64,000 bases of DNA from Oleiharenicola lentus. Lineage in GTDB: Bacteria; Verrucomicrobiota; Verrucomicrobiia; Opitutales; Opitutaceae. Where the stretch lies: positions 2,297,693 through 2,361,692 of the forward strand of contig NZ_SDHX01000001.1 of NCBI RefSeq assembly GCF_004118375.1, given 5' to 3'. The notes beneath the pieces are model-generated. The model saw only the letters and a list, made by a program, of their open reading frames with translations. It made no database searches and was not told the DNA's origin. Numbering within the stretch: position 1 is the stretch's first letter; the number at the start of each line of letters is the position of its first letter. Made by a program: the position numbers and the translations under genes. Below, piece by piece: positions 15,437-27,791 of the stretch.

Positions 15437-17119
15437 ATGCGCATCGGCCTGGCCCAAATCAACACCCTCGTCGGCGACCTCGCCGGAAACCGTCGGCTCA
15501 TCGAGGCCGCCTACAAGACCCTCGTCGCCCAGGGCGCTGAACTGGTCGTCTTCCCCGAACTAGTCGTCAGCGGCTACCCCCCGCGCGACCTGCTCTTCAA
15601 GCGCCGCTTCGTGGCCGACGTCGAGGTTATGACCCGCGAAATCGCCGCCAGCATCGGCGCGGTACCGGCCGTGATCGGCTACACCGAGACCAACACCACG
15701 CGCCAGGGTCGCCCTTATTTCAATTCCGCGGCGTTCTGCCAGGCCGGCAAGATCCTCACCTCCGGCCGGAAATGCCTGCTGCCGACCTACGACGTATTCG
15801 ACGAGGACCGCTACTTCGAGCCCGCCGCCAGCCCCACGGTCGTGGAGTTCGGCGGACGCCGCATCGGCCTCACCATCTGCGAGGACATCTGGACGCACAG
15901 CATGATCTCCACCCGCCACCTCTACAACGGCGTGGACCCCGTCGCCCAGCTCGTCGGCAAGTGCGACCTGATGGTGAACCTCTCCGCCAGCCCCTGGTAT
16001 CACGGCAAGGGTCACGTCCGCCACACCCTCGTCGCCGACACCGCACGCCGCCTCGGTTGCCCGGTCGCCTACGTCAACGCCATCGGCGGCAACGACGAAC
16101 TCATCTTCGACGGCCGCAGCCTCGCGACCGACGCCAACGGCCGGATGCTGGCCGGACTCGCGGCCTTTCGCGACGACCTGCAGGTCATCGAGCTTGGCAA
16201 GGTCACCCCGCACAGCCGTCCGCCGGTCGTGCCCAATCCCGCCGACGCCCCCTACCTCCACGCCAGCTTCAGCCAGGAGGAGCTCGCCGACATCTACGAG
16301 GCGCTCGTGCTCGGCGTGCGCGACTACGCCCGCAAGACCGGTTTCAAGAAGGCGCTCCTCGGCCTCTCCGGCGGCATCGATTCCGCCCTCACCGCCGTCA
16401 TCGCCGCCGAGGCGCTCGGCCCGCAAAACGTCATCGGCGTCAGCCTGCCATCGGTCATCTCCAGCCAGCATTCGCGCGACGATGCCGCCGCCGTCGCCAA
16501 GAATCTCGGCATCGCCTACCACACGCTGTCCATCGCCGATGTGGTCGCCGCCGGGGAAAAGACCCTCGAACCGCTTTTCGCCGGCCGCCCGCGCGACATC
16601 GCCGAGGAAAACATCCAGGCCCGCGCCCGCGGCCTCTTGCTCATGGCCATCTCCAACAAGTTCGGCGCTCTGCTGCTCACCACCGGCAACAAGAGCGAAC
16701 TGGCCGTTGGCTACTGCACGCTCTACGGCGACATGTGCGGAGGCCTCGCGGTCATCAGCGACGTGTTCAAGACGCAAGTCTATGCCCTCTCCCGCTGGAT
16801 CAACCGCCACAAGCCGATCATCCCGGTCAACTCCATCGACAAAGCCCCCAGCGCCGAGCTGCGCCCCGACCAGACCGACCAGGACAGCCTACCGCCCTAC
16901 GACATGCTCGACGCGATTCTCAAGGGCTACGTCGAGGAAGGCCTCTCCCGCGCGGACCTCATTGCGCAGGGCTTCGATCAGGCCATCGTCAACGACATCG
17001 TCCGCAAAGTGGACCTCAACGAATACAAGCGAAAGCAAGCCGCCCCCGGCCTGAAGATCACCCCCCTCGCCTTCGGCGTTGGCCGCCGCATCCCGATCGT
17101 GCAAAAATATGTGAGCTGA
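15437..17119 (+). CDS. nadE: Glutamine-dependent NAD+ synthetase
   Basis: 560 residues, two domains. The N-terminal carbon-nitrogen hydrolase (about 1-260) has the catalytic triad: E41 in [10 protein letters not shown], the lysine in GRKCLLP and the cysteine in GLTICEDIW. It releases ammonia from glutamine. The C-terminal synthetase (about 290-560) has the ATP pyrophosphatase loop [10 protein letters not shown] near residue 310. It converts deamido-NAD+ to NAD+. ATG 15437 is preferred over an in-frame TTG at 15419 because it begins the MRIGLAQ strand directly. Confidence 0.96.
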   Translation: MRIGLAQINTLVGDLAGNRRLIEAAYKTLVAQGAELVVFPELVVSGYPPRDLLFKRRFVADVEVMTREIAASIGAVPAVIGYTETNTTRQGRPYFNSAAFCQAGKILTSGRKCLLPTYDVFDEDRYFEPAASPTVVEFGGRRIGLTICEDIWTHSMISTRHLYNGVDPVAQLVGKCDLMVNLSASPWYHGKGHVRHTLVADTARRLGCPVAYVNAIGGNDELIFDGRSLATDANGRMLAGLAAFRDDLQVIELGKVTPHSRPPVVPNPADAPYLHASFSQEELADIYEALVLGVRDYARKTGFKKALLGLSGGIDSALTAVIAAEALGPQNVIGVSLPSVISSQHSRDDAAAVAKNLGIAYHTLSIADVVAAGEKTLEPLFAGRPRDIAEENIQARARGLLLMAISNKFGALLLTTGNKSELAVGYCTLYGDMCGGLAVISDVFKTQVYALSRWINRHKPIIPVNSIDKAPSAELRPDQTDQDSLPPYDMLDAILKGYVEEGLSRADLIAQGFDQAIVNDIVRKVDLNEYKRKQAAPGLKITPLAFGVGRRIPIVQKYVS

Positions 17120-17146
17120 GGCGAGTCAGCTCCGCAGCCATCATCC

Positions 17147-17182
17147 CATAAGCCCTGTAGGCCCTATAAGTCCTATAAGCCC
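17147..17182 (+). repeat. Nine-base-period array just upstream of hemL
   Basis: Four imperfect units follow one another: CATAAGCCC, TGTAGGCCC, TATAAGTCC, TATAAGCCC. The array ends 1 bp before the hemL ATG. It leaves no room for a normal Shine-Dalgarno sequence, so the array itself is the untranslated leader. Confidence 0.6.
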
Positions 17183-17183
17183 C

Positions 17184-18464
<1,281 letters not shown>

Positions 18465-18497
18465 GGAACTTCCACCACCAGCCGTTATCTTCTCGGC

Positions 18498-20282
<1,785 letters not shown>

Positions 20283-20302
20283 TGCGTTCTCTTTAATTTC
20301 AG

Positions 20303-20372
20303 TCATTCTGAGCGAAGCGAAGAATCCAGTCTGTTCGATGACTCTGGATCCTTCGCTTCGCTCAAGATGACA
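20303..20372. repeat. Inverted repeat (GTCATTCTGAGC / GCTCAAGATGAC family)
   Basis: Arms of about 28 bp at 20303-20330 and 20343-20372 match with only a few differences. The right arm contains the ATG at 20367. The same family occurs as a perfect 29-bp pair at 50822-50903 and as a single arm at 56154-56188. Confidence 0.8.
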
Positions 20373-20390
20373 CGCCGGCAAACCCACTTC

Positions 20391-22646
20391 ATGTTCCTCC
20401 GCCCTAATCCCCCTTTCGTGTATTTCGTGTGTTTTGTGGTGACCTGCCTCGGCCTCCGCGCCGATCCCCTCACCAAGCAGCTGGACATCGACTTCGGGCG
20501 CGACGTCGCCAGCCGCAACCTCAAGGGCCTTGCCGCCCGATCCGACGGACGCCTCCTGCCCGGACCGGTTTTCACCGACCTCACCGGCCCGAAGATCGGC
20601 GACATCCTCTGGAACCTCGAGGCCCTCGGTAACAACCGCTTCCTCGTCGGCACCGGCCCCGACGGTAAGGTCCAGGAAATCACCTACAATCCCAAGGACT
20701 CCACTTACACCGTCCGCGAAGTCGCCGATGTGGACGAGACCCACGCCATCTCCCTGCTGCCCCTGCCCGACGGCGCGCTGCTCGTCGGCACCTCGCCAAC
20801 CGCTGCGCTCTATGTCGTGAAAGACGGCAAGACCACCGCTCGCGTTCCGCTGCCCGCCGACTCGGTCTTCGACCTGCTCGCTCTGCCCGACGGCACCGTG
20901 CTCGCCGCCACCGGCAATCCCGGCAAAATCTACAAGCTCGACCTCAAGAAACTCGCCGCCGCTGGCGTGATCGAGGGCAAGGTCGAGAACGACACGTTGC
21001 TCTCCGACCGCGGCATCACGCTCTTTGGCGAGATCCGCGACCGCAACGTCCGCCGCCTCGCCCGCCTGAGCGACGGCCGCATCGTTGCCGGCTCCTCGCC
21101 CAAGGGAAATCTCTACAGCTTCGCCGCGGCCGGCGGCGCCCCGCTCTTTCTCCAGGAAAACCGCGACGCCGAGGTCGTGGACCTGCTGCCCGACGCTGAA
21201 GGCGGTTTCCACGCCGCCCTCGTGTTCACGCCGGGCGACGCCCTGCGCCTCGCGGCCAAGCCGCCCGCCGAGACCAAGGACGACAGCCGTGCCCCCGATC
21301 GTGATACCACCAAGCCCGCCTTCGCCGGTCGCAGCACCGTGGTGCGTTTCCCGGCCGACGGGTTCCCCGAGAGCGTCATGGGCAAGCCCAACGTCTCGTT
21401 CTACCGGCTCGCCCGCCATGGCGATTGGCTGCTGCTGACCGCCGGCGAACAGGGCGACACCTTCGGCTACGATCCGGCGGCCCGCCGCTCATTGACGTTC
21501 GCCGGCAGCGCTTCGGCCCAGCTCAACGACCTGGCGGTTCTCGACGACGGCCGCTACCTGCTCCTGCGCAACAACGCCCCCGGCCTCGCGCTCATGGCCT
21601 TCAACGGCGCCGCCGAGCGCAGCCTCGAGACCAAGCGCCTCGACCTCGGCCAGGCCGGCGACCTCGGTGCCGTGCGTTTCCCGCGCCTGCGCGGACTCGA
21701 CGAATCGGCGCTCCAACTCGAGATCAGCACCAACTACGGCAACGACGAACTCGAGGGCTGGTCCCCGTGGACCAAGCTCACCCTGCGCGACGGCGGCTTC
21801 ACCGCCGACAGCCTGCGCGGCCGTTACGTGCGTTACCGGCTGACCCTGCCGGGCAAGGCGGCCGACTTCCAGCTGGACAAGGCCGTGCAGTATCACCGCC
21901 CGCAGAATCGCCGTCCCTCGCTGAGTGACTTCCGCATCTTCCCGCCAAATCAGGGCATCGTGCCCGCGCCCGAGCCTGCTCCGACCGTCGTCGCCACGCT
22001 CGGCCAGCTGCTGTTCCCGAGCCAGCGGGACAACAAGGACGAGCCTTCGCCCGGCCAGCGTCGCGGCGCCCTGCTCAACAGCCAGGTCATCCCGCAAACC
22101 GGCGTGCAGGTCGTCTATTGGAGCGTGAACGACCCCGACGGGGACGCCCTCGCCTACACCTTCTCGATCCGCCCGGACACCGCACAGGGCGACTGGACCG
22201 ACCTGACGGTCGGCACAACCGACAGCTTCGTGCAATTCGAGACTGGCGGCCTCGCCGAGGGACTTTACCTCACTCGCCTCAACGTCGCCGAACAAGCCCC
22301 GCGCCCCGCCGGTCAGCGCATCACCTATACCTTCGAGACCGACAGCCTGCTGGTGGATCGCACGCCCCCCGTCATCACCGGCACCCAGATCAGTCGTGCC
22401 GACGGCAAACTTTTGGTCACGATCACCGGCCGCGACGCGCTCGCCCTGCTCGAAGGCGCCGAGTTCGTGCTGAACAACGGCGTGCGCGACGTCGTCATGC
22501 ACCCCGTGGACGGCCTGCTCGACGCCCGCGAGGAATCCTTCCGCCTCGAACTCCCCGAAGCCCGCGCCGCCGGCGCCACCTCCGTCGAAATCATCCTCTA
22601 CGACCAGACCGGCAACGCGTCCTCTGCCCGCGTGCCGCTTAAATAG
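20391..22646 (+). CDS. Exported beta-propeller-like protein
   Basis: 751 residues from ATG 20391; an in-frame ATG at 20367 lies inside an inverted repeat and is less likely. The signal peptide is MFLRPNPPFVYFVCFVVTCLGLRA in two parts: a repeat-derived hydrophobic core (FVYFVCFVV) and a cleavage site before DPLT. The first 400 residues contain blade-like repeats such as NRFLVGTGPDGKVQEI, GALLVGTSPTAALYVV, GTVLAATGNPGKIYKL and GRIVAGSSPKGNLYSF. The C-terminal half has immunoglobulin-like features. The function is unknown, likely periplasmic or extracellular. Confidence 0.72.
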   Translation: MFLRPNPPFVYFVCFVVTCLGLRADPLTKQLDIDFGRDVASRNLKGLAARSDGRLLPGPVFTDLTGPKIGDILWNLEALGNNRFLVGTGPDGKVQEITYNPKDSTYTVREVADVDETHAISLLPLPDGALLVGTSPTAALYVVKDGKTTARVPLPADSVFDLLALPDGTVLAATGNPGKIYKLDLKKLAAAGVIEGKVENDTLLSDRGITLFGEIRDRNVRRLARLSDGRIVAGSSPKGNLYSFAAAGGAPLFLQENRDAEVVDLLPDAEGGFHAALVFTPGDALRLAAKPPAETKDDSRAPDRDTTKPAFAGRSTVVRFPADGFPESVMGKPNVSFYRLARHGDWLLLTAGEQGDTFGYDPAARRSLTFAGSASAQLNDLAVLDDGRYLLLRNNAPGLALMAFNGAAERSLETKRLDLGQAGDLGAVRFPRLRGLDESALQLEISTNYGNDELEGWSPWTKLTLRDGGFTADSLRGRYVRYRLTLPGKAADFQLDKAVQYHRPQNRRPSLSDFRIFPPNQGIVPAPEPAPTVVATLGQLLFPSQRDNKDEPSPGQRRGALLNSQVIPQTGVQVVYWSVNDPDGDALAYTFSIRPDTAQGDWTDLTVGTTDSFVQFETGGLAEGLYLTRLNVAEQAPRPAGQRITYTFETDSLLVDRTPPVITGTQISRADGKLLVTITGRDALALLEGAEFVLNNGVRDVVMHPVDGLLDAREESFRLELPEARAAGATSVEIILYDQTGNASSARVPLK
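20414..20442 (+). repeat. TTTCGTGT-type short-period arm inside the signal-peptide coding region
   Basis: The sequence consists of degenerate copies of TTTCGTGTG ending in TTTTGTGGT. It is the same arm found upstream of trpC and mazG (25503-25580) and around 52965-53041. Here it encodes the hydrophobic core of the beta-propeller protein's signal peptide. Confidence 0.7.
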
Positions 22647-22776
22647 AGCCCGATCAGGAGGCTTCTTTCAGAAACTCTTGCGTTTGGGCAGCAGACAACT
22701 GGCCTTCCGATCCGGCTTTTTGTTTTGCCGCTGCCGCTAGCACGCGCCATTGAGTCGCCATCAGGCCTTTTATCCG

Positions 22777-23826
22777 ATGGATCAGATTCCAGGGTCGCTT
22801 CCTTTCTCACCCGATGCCCGGCCACAACGAGGGTTCGGGCGTGTGGGCATCATGCTTGTCGTCACGACCGCCGCGCTGCTGGTGTTCGGTTTATTTACCG
22901 CCTTCACCAAGGTTCGTGAGTCCAACCGGCTCAAGGGAATGCTTCCGCGCCAGCCCAGTGCCGCTCTCGACCAATTCTACATCGAGAATCCGGACCGCAT
23001 CATGATCCATTACGACGACATCGTCGGCCCGGATCGCTACGTAAAGGCTTTCCCCCATGTCGAGGGCGCGGACATCGCCTTTCAGTTTCCCATCCGGCGC
23101 CACTGGGGCTCTCCGCTGACCGTCCGCCTGCCCGATGGAACCACCGTCCGGCGCCATGAAGTGCTCGCCGTGGTTGACTCTGGCGGACTGATTGTCACCG
23201 AACCGCGGCCGCAGCAGGAGACTGGCGGCTACGACGACGCCCGCGTTTATCAGTTGGAAACTGGACTCCGCTATCGTGGCAGGCGCGTCACCACTCGCCC
23301 GCCCGATTCCGCGGGCCGGGAGGGGCGTGACCAGGACGGCATCCACACCTACCAGCTTCCCGAAGGTCGGCGCTTCGAGATCGCTTTTCGCGGCGGCGTG
23401 CCTGACGGACTATTCAAGGCCTACTATGAAAACGGCAGTCTCTGGGGCGAAGGCACCTATCGCCAGGGACGCATCGCCGAAGCCTGGGTCGTCACCCGAT
23501 CCGGTCGCCGCTTTGACGAACTCCGGGACAGTGCTGCTGCCACCAGAGCCATGGAAGCGGATGCCAAAGTTGAAGCGGAGAAGTTCAGGCAGAGTGGTGC
23601 GCGGAAACTCGTCACTCGCGATTACACAGGTGCGGCCGCGGAATTCGGTTTCGCAATCGACCGGTTTGGCAGCATTGCAGCCTACTTGGGCCGCGCCGAA
23701 GCCCGGCTTGCACTGGGTGACCGCGACGGCGCGATCCAGGATTGCAAGGCCGGGCAACAATCAGAGGGAACCGACGCCGAGCGTGCCCGCGCCGAGCTGA
23801 TGCTCGCGGATTTGCTGTCCAGGTGA
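22777..23826 (+). CDS. Membrane-anchored protein with MORN-like and TPR-like segments
   Basis: 349 residues from ATG 22777; a TTG at 22750 is a possible earlier start. A single transmembrane helix ([21 protein letters not shown]) near residues 23-43 leaves most of the protein outside the cytoplasm. A MORN-like unit [23 protein letters not shown] lies at about 215-240 in two parts. The C-terminal 70 residues ([28 protein letters not shown]) look like one or two TPR helices. No family or partner is clear. It is convergent with xerD. Confidence 0.6.
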   Translation: MDQIPGSLPFSPDARPQRGFGRVGIMLVVTTAALLVFGLFTAFTKVRESNRLKGMLPRQPSAALDQFYIENPDRIMIHYDDIVGPDRYVKAFPHVEGADIAFQFPIRRHWGSPLTVRLPDGTTVRRHEVLAVVDSGGLIVTEPRPQQETGGYDDARVYQLETGLRYRGRRVTTRPPDSAGREGRDQDGIHTYQLPEGRRFEIAFRGGVPDGLFKAYYENGSLWGEGTYRQGRIAEAWVVTRSGRRFDELRDSAAATRAMEADAKVEAEKFRQSGARKLVTRDYTGAAAEFGFAIDRFGSIAAYLGRAEARLALGDRDGAIQDCKAGQQSEGTDAERARAELMLADLLSR

Positions 23827-23897
23827 CTTCTGCCCCCGTGCAGTCCGGAATTTCCGGCCTCGGGCACACTTCTGCGCACCAGCTGTCCGACTCCAGC

Positions 23898-24854
23898 CTA
23901 CGCCCGCGGATGCGCCTTGGCATGGATCTCCTTCAGGCGCGCCACGCTCGTGTGGGTGTAGATCTGCGTGGTGGTGAGGCTGGCATGGCCGAGCAGCTCC
24001 TGCACCGAGCGCAGGTCGGCGCCGGCGTTGAGCAGGTGCGTGGCGTAGGAATGCCGCAGCTTGTGCGGCGTGATGTCCATCGGCAGGTCGGCCAGGGCGA
24101 GATACTTCTTCACCAGCTTCTGCACCTCGACAGGGCTCATCCGGCCATGACGCTCGGACACGAGCACCGGGTCGGTCGGACCGGGGCGTCGCGCGTGGGT
24201 GTCACGGAATTTCCGGATCAGCGCCATGGCCGTGTCGCCGAGCGGACAAATCCGCTCCTTGCGGCCTTTGCCGAGCACGCGGGCACTGCCGGTGCCGAAG
24301 TCCACGGCGCCATAGTTTAGCCCCACGGCCTCGCTCACGCGCAGGCCGCCGCCGTAGATGACTTCCAGCACCAGCCGGTCGCGCAAGGCGGTGAACTCGC
24401 CGATCTGTTCCTGCGCCCGCAAGGTATCCGGTCCGGCCAGCAGTTTCAGCATCTGTGACTCGGTCAGGAATTTCGGCAGCGGTTTCTCCAGCTTGGGCAG
24501 CGGCACGCCCGTGAAGGGGTTCTTCTTCAGCCGGCCCTCGCGCATCCAGTAGCGGTAGAACGTCCGCAAGCCCGACACATGGTTGTGCAGCGTGCGCCGG
24601 CCGAAGCGTCGTTGTGCCTCGATGACGAAGTCGCGCACGTCCCGCGCGCCCAGCATCGCAAACGCGTCCGGCGCCCGGCCGCTCTGCTTCAGCCACGCGG
24701 CGAAATCCTCCACCGCCTGCCGGTAATTTCGGACGGTGTAGGCGGAATAACGCCGCTCCTTGGCGAGGAAATCGAGAAACGGCAGCAGCCACTCCGCCGC
24801 AGCGGCGGGGGGCAGCGCGGGCTCAGGCTCGGGACTGGACACGGCTTTCGACAT
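23898..24854 (-). CDS. xerD: Tyrosine recombinase XerC/XerD
   Basis: 318 residues. The SAM-like N-terminal core-binding domain (about 20-110) is followed by the catalytic domain. The catalytic residues are visible: R in [12 protein letters not shown] in [11 protein letters not shown]-x-x-R in [11 protein letters not shown] in [11 protein letters not shown] and the tyrosine in IYTH. Xer recombinases resolve chromosome dimers at dif. The gene overlaps mazG by 32 bp. It has no integron-integrase-specific insert, so it is not an IntI. XerC versus XerD cannot be settled here. Confidence 0.92.
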   Translation of the reverse strand: MSKAVSSPEPEPALPPAAAAEWLLPFLDFLAKERRYSAYTVRNYRQAVEDFAAWLKQSGRAPDAFAMLGARDVRDFVIEAQRRFGRRTLHNHVSGLRTFYRYWMREGRLKKNPFTGVPLPKLEKPLPKFLTESQMLKLLAGPDTLRAQEQIGEFTALRDRLVLEVIYGGGLRVSEAVGLNYGAVDFGTGSARVLGKGRKERICPLGDTAMALIRKFRDTHARRPGPTDPVLVSERHGRMSPVEVQKLVKKYLALADLPMDITPHKLRHSYATHLLNAGADLRSVQELLGHASLTTTQIYTHTSVARLKEIHAKAHPRA

Positions 24855-25491
24855 CGCGCATCACGCGGTCACATTCCTTGCGCAGGGCCATCTCGGGATC
24901 GATGCCTGCCTGGCGGCAGGCGGCGGCGAGTTCAAACAGCCGTCGGCCCGCCTCGGACTCGGTGAGTCCGTTCGCGGTCCGGGCGATGGCTGCCTGATCC
25001 ACGATGCCGTCGGCGGGCAGGGATTTCTTCTCGATCTGCTTCACCACGGCCTCGGCAAACATCAGGGCCGGCAGGCGCGGCGGCTGGTCCTTGAACACGC
25101 CGATCTGCGCGGGGCCGTTCTTCTTCTCGGTCGCCTTGATCTGTTCCCACTTGGTGATGACCTCGCCGGCGGTGCCGAGCTTGCCGTGGTCGCCGAAGAC
25201 ATGCGGGTGGCGGCGCACGAGCTTGTCGTTGATCTCACGGGCCACGTCGTCGAAGTTGAAATCACCGCGTTCGGCGGCCAGCTGCGCGTGGAAAACCACC
25301 TGGATGAGCACGTCGCCCAGTTCCTCGCGCATGTGCGGGATGTCGTTCCGGTCAATCGTGTCGAGCAGTTCGCTGCACTCGTCGATCAGGCAGCGCGCCA
25401 GGGTCTGGTGCGTCTGCTCCCGGTCCCACGGACACCCGTCCGGCGCCCGCAACCGGGCCATCGTCTGGCGAAGTTCGTCTATCGGCGTCAT
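24823..25491 (-). CDS. mazG: Nucleoside triphosphate pyrophosphohydrolase MazG
   Basis: 222 residues from ATG 25491; a longer frame runs into a repeat and is not credible. The N-terminus LRAPDGCPWDREQTH is the conserved MazG opening. The metal-binding residues sit in DECSELLDTI and MREELGDVLIQVVFHAQLA. MazG hydrolyses NTPs, including aberrant ones, to NMP and pyrophosphate. It overlaps xerD at its 3' end and is divergent from trpC. Its leader contains the same TTTCGTGT-type arm as trpC, in mirror image. Confidence 0.93.
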   Translation of the reverse strand: MTPIDELRQTMARLRAPDGCPWDREQTHQTLARCLIDECSELLDTIDRNDIPHMREELGDVLIQVVFHAQLAAERGDFNFDDVAREINDKLVRRHPHVFGDHGKLGTAGEVITKWEQIKATEKKNGPAQIGVFKDQPPRLPALMFAEAVVKQIEKKSLPADGIVDQAAIARTANGLTESEAGRRLFELAAACRQAGIDPEMALRKECDRVMRDVESRVQSRA

Positions 25492-25502
25492 GTCCTTGGG
25501 GT

Positions 25503-25580
25503 AACCACGAAACACACGAAATACACCAAAAAAGCCCGGCATTTTCCTATTCCTTTCGTGTGTTTCGTGTGTTTCGTGGT
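25503..25580. repeat. Mirror-image TTTCGTGT short-period arms in the mazG/trpC divergent leader
   Basis: The left arm (25503-25527) is the reverse complement type AACCACGAAACACACGAAAT. The right arm (25552-25580) is TTTCGTG, TGTTTCGTG, TGTTTCGTGG. Each arm ends 10-12 bp before the start codon of the gene it faces, so both divergent genes receive the same leader sequence. Confidence 0.75.
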
Positions 25581-25589
25581 GGCTTCCTC

Positions 25590-26387
25590 ATGGACAAGTT
25601 AACGGAAATCATGGCCCACAAGCGCCGCGAAATCGCCCCGCTGGTGCGGCCGGTCTATGCCGCCGAACTGGCCGAGCTGAACCACCGGCTGCCGCGTCCG
25701 CCCTCCTTCGCCGCGGCCCTGCGCCGGTCCGACCGGAAGCTGGCCATCATTTCCGAGATCAAGCGCCGCTCGCCCTCCGCCGGCGACATCAAGGCCGGCG
25801 CCTCCGCCCTCGCCCAAGCCCGTGCCTACCGCGCCGCCGGGGCCAGCGCCTTGTCCATCCTCACCGACACTGAGTTCTTCGGCGGCACCCTCGCCGACCT
25901 GATCGAGGTGGCGGCCGATTTCAGTCAAAACCCGCCGGCCATACCCGCGCTGCGCAAGGATTTCATGGTTCACCCGATCCAGGTCGTGCAGGCGCGCGAG
26001 GCCGGCGCCAGCGCGATCCTGATCATCGTCCGCGCGCTCGACGACGGTGAGATCACCGCCCTGCACACCGCCGCCCAGGCCGCGGGACTCGACGCGCTGT
26101 TTGAAATCCACAACGAGGATGAACTCGACCGGGCCGTGATGCATCGCGCGAAAATCATCGGCGTGAACAACCGCGACCTCGCCATTTTCAAGACCGACAT
26201 CGGTCTCTCCGAGCGCCTCATCCCGCTTTTCCCGAAGGATGTGATCGCCGTCAGCGAAAGCGGTTTCACCTCCGGCGCCGACGCCGCCCGCGCCCGCGCC
26301 TGCGGCGCCCACGCCCTGCTCGTGGGCGAGTCGCTCATGCGGGCGCCCGATCCCGCCGCACTGATTTCCGCGTTTCAAACCGCCTGA
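25590..26387 (+). CDS. trpC: Indole-3-glycerol-phosphate synthase
   Basis: 265 residues from ATG 25590, the normal length. The barrel motifs are clear: IISEIKRRSPSAGDI (strand 1 with the catalytic lysine), SILTDTEFFGG, PALRKDFMVHPIQV (KDF motif), IIGVNNRDL and VSESGFTSG. It closes the indole ring in tryptophan synthesis, in the cytoplasm. It begins a tightly spaced operon with a GNAT gene 2 bp and ksgA 2 bp further on; no other trp gene is present. Confidence 0.97.
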   Translation: MDKLTEIMAHKRREIAPLVRPVYAAELAELNHRLPRPPSFAAALRRSDRKLAIISEIKRRSPSAGDIKAGASALAQARAYRAAGASALSILTDTEFFGGTLADLIEVAADFSQNPPAIPALRKDFMVHPIQVVQAREAGASAILIIVRALDDGEITALHTAAQAAGLDALFEIHNEDELDRAVMHRAKIIGVNNRDLAIFKTDIGLSERLIPLFPKDVIAVSESGFTSGADAARARACGAHALLVGESLMRAPDPAALISAFQTA

Positions 26388-26389
26388 GC

Positions 26390-26863
26390 ATGGCCCTCAC
26401 CCTTCAGCCGATGACCGCGACCGACTTCGCCGAGTGGCGCCGGCGAACGGTTCCGGATTACGCTGCTGCCAAGGTGGCCAACGGCGACTGGCAGGAAAAC
26501 ATCGCGCCCGCCCAAGCCGAAGAAAGTCTCAATCGCCTGCTGCCGGAAGGTTTGGCGTCACCCGGACATTATCTTTACCTGGTGGTCGATGCCGCTGATG
26601 CCCGTGTCGTCGGCAGCCTCTGGTTTGCCCGGCAGGGCGACGATGCCTACCTCTACGATTTCCATATCCGCGACGAATTCCGTGGTCGAGGCCATGGTCG
26701 TGAAGCGATGCTTCTGCTCGAGACTGCGGTCACCGCACTCGGCTTGCGTCGCATCGGCCTCCATGTCTTCGCCCAAAACCGGATCGCTCGTTCGCTCTAC
26801 GAGTCACTCGGGTATGAGGCGACCGACCTGACCATGCGCAAGCGGCTCCCGCAACCAGTCTGA
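26390..26863 (+). CDS. GNAT-family N-acetyltransferase
   Basis: 157 residues. The acetyl-CoA-binding motif A is RDEFRGRGHGREAMLLLE (R/Q-x-x-G-x-G/A pattern). Motif B follows as HVFAQNRIARSLYESLGYE, with N-x-x-A-x-x-L-Y-x-x-x-G-Y. The substrate is unknown. It lies 2 bp after trpC and 2 bp before ksgA, so the three genes are surely cotranscribed. It could acetylate a protein, a drug or a small amine. Confidence 0.88.
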   Translation: MALTLQPMTATDFAEWRRRTVPDYAAAKVANGDWQENIAPAQAEESLNRLLPEGLASPGHYLYLVVDAADARVVGSLWFARQGDDAYLYDFHIRDEFRGRGHGREAMLLLETAVTALGLRRIGLHVFAQNRIARSLYESLGYEATDLTMRKRLPQPV

Positions 26864-26865
26864 CC

Positions 26866-27747
26866 ATGCCGCTGACTCCGACAGGCACCCGCGAACTGCT
26901 CGCCAAGCTCGGGCACCAGCCGAAGCGGTTTCTCGGGCAGAATTTCCTCGTGGACGGCAACATCGTCCGCAAATCCCTCGACCTCGCCGGTATCAAGGCC
27001 GGCGACACCGTGGTCGAGGTTGGCCCCGGACTCGGCACGCTGACGTCTGCATTGCTTGAAGCGGGCGCCGAGGTCTGGGCGGTGGAGAAAGACCGCCAGC
27101 TCCACGCGCATCTCACCGAGACGTTGGTGCCCTCCCACCCGAGGCTGCACTTGATGGAAGGCGACGCCATGGATTTTCCGCTGGCGGGGTTTGATCCTGT
27201 CGCGGCGGTCAGTGACCGCCTTCCCGCGGATACGGCCGGCGGTCACAGAACGGCGCTACCAACCAAGCCATTCAAAATCGTCGCCAACCTGCCCTACGCG
27301 ATCTCCACGCCGTGGATGGATGCCGTGCTCTCGGGGCCGCTGCCGGACCGCATGGTGCTGATGCTCCAGCTCGAGGCCGCCGAGCGTTATGTGGCCAAGC
27401 CCGGCACCAAGCTGTTCGGGGCCATCTCGATTTTCCTGCAATCCGCCTTCGCCCTCGAGCCCGGCCACCGGGTGCCGGCCGCGTGTTTCCACCCGCGGCC
27501 CGACATCGAATCGGTGCTGCTGAACCTTGCGCGGCTGCCGGAACCGTTCATCTTCCCGGCCGAAACCAAGGCGCTCATCCGCGCCTGCTTCCAGCAGCGC
27601 CGCAAGCAGCTCGGCTCCATCCTGCGCGGCAAGCTCGCGCCCGAGGCCGCCGCCCGCTGGTTCGCCCGGCTGGAGGCCGCCGGCTTCAGCGCTCAATCCC
27701 GCGCCGAGCAGGTGCCCGTGGCACTCTGGCGCGACTTCGCGGTCTGA
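26866..27747 (+). CDS. rsmA: 16S rRNA adenine-N6,N6-dimethyltransferase with an in-frame palindromic insertion
   Basis: 293 residues, longer than the usual 260-275. The SAM-binding region begins LGQNFLVDGNIV and VVEVGPGLGTLT. The target-base motif is IVANLPYAISTPW. The C-terminal domain ends with RKQLGSILRG and related segments. It dimethylates two adjacent adenines near the 3' end of 16S rRNA. Between GDAMDFPLAGF and TKPFKIVANLP there is an extra stretch (DPVAAVSDRLPADTAGGHR) encoded by a palindromic element at 27198-27259. All catalytic motifs are intact, so the enzyme is probably active. Confidence 0.95.
   Translation: MPLTPTGTRELLAKLGHQPKRFLGQNFLVDGNIVRKSLDLAGIKAGDTVVEVGPGLGTLTSALLEAGAEVWAVEKDRQLHAHLTETLVPSHPRLHLMEGDAMDFPLAGFDPVAAVSDRLPADTAGGHRTALPTKPFKIVANLPYAISTPWMDAVLSGPLPDRMVLMLQLEAAERYVAKPGTKLFGAISIFLQSAFALEPGHRVPAACFHPRPDIESVLLNLARLPEPFIFPAETKALIRACFQQRRKQLGSILRGKLAPEAAARWFARLEAAGFSAQSRAEQVPVALWRDFAV
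27198..27259. repeat. Palindromic element inserted in frame in ksgA
   Basis: A hairpin GGCGGTCA-G-TGACCGCC occupies 27204-27220. The left arm from 27199 (GTCGCGGCGGTC) and the reverse complement of the right part (to 27259) agree at about 18 of 22 positions over a stretch ending GTGACCGCC. The element is therefore two inverted REP units, here translated as about 20 residues. Confidence 0.78.
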
Positions 27748-27791
27748 GGCTCTCTTGCCAATTCGTCCGCTTGCCTTCATCCTGCCCGTTC

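Noticed and set aside
23898-24854. Integron integrase
   Set aside because: The tyrosine recombinase has all catalytic residues but no IntI-specific insert and overlaps mazG. It is a normal Xer protein, so the attC-like site at 56887 has no integrase partner here.
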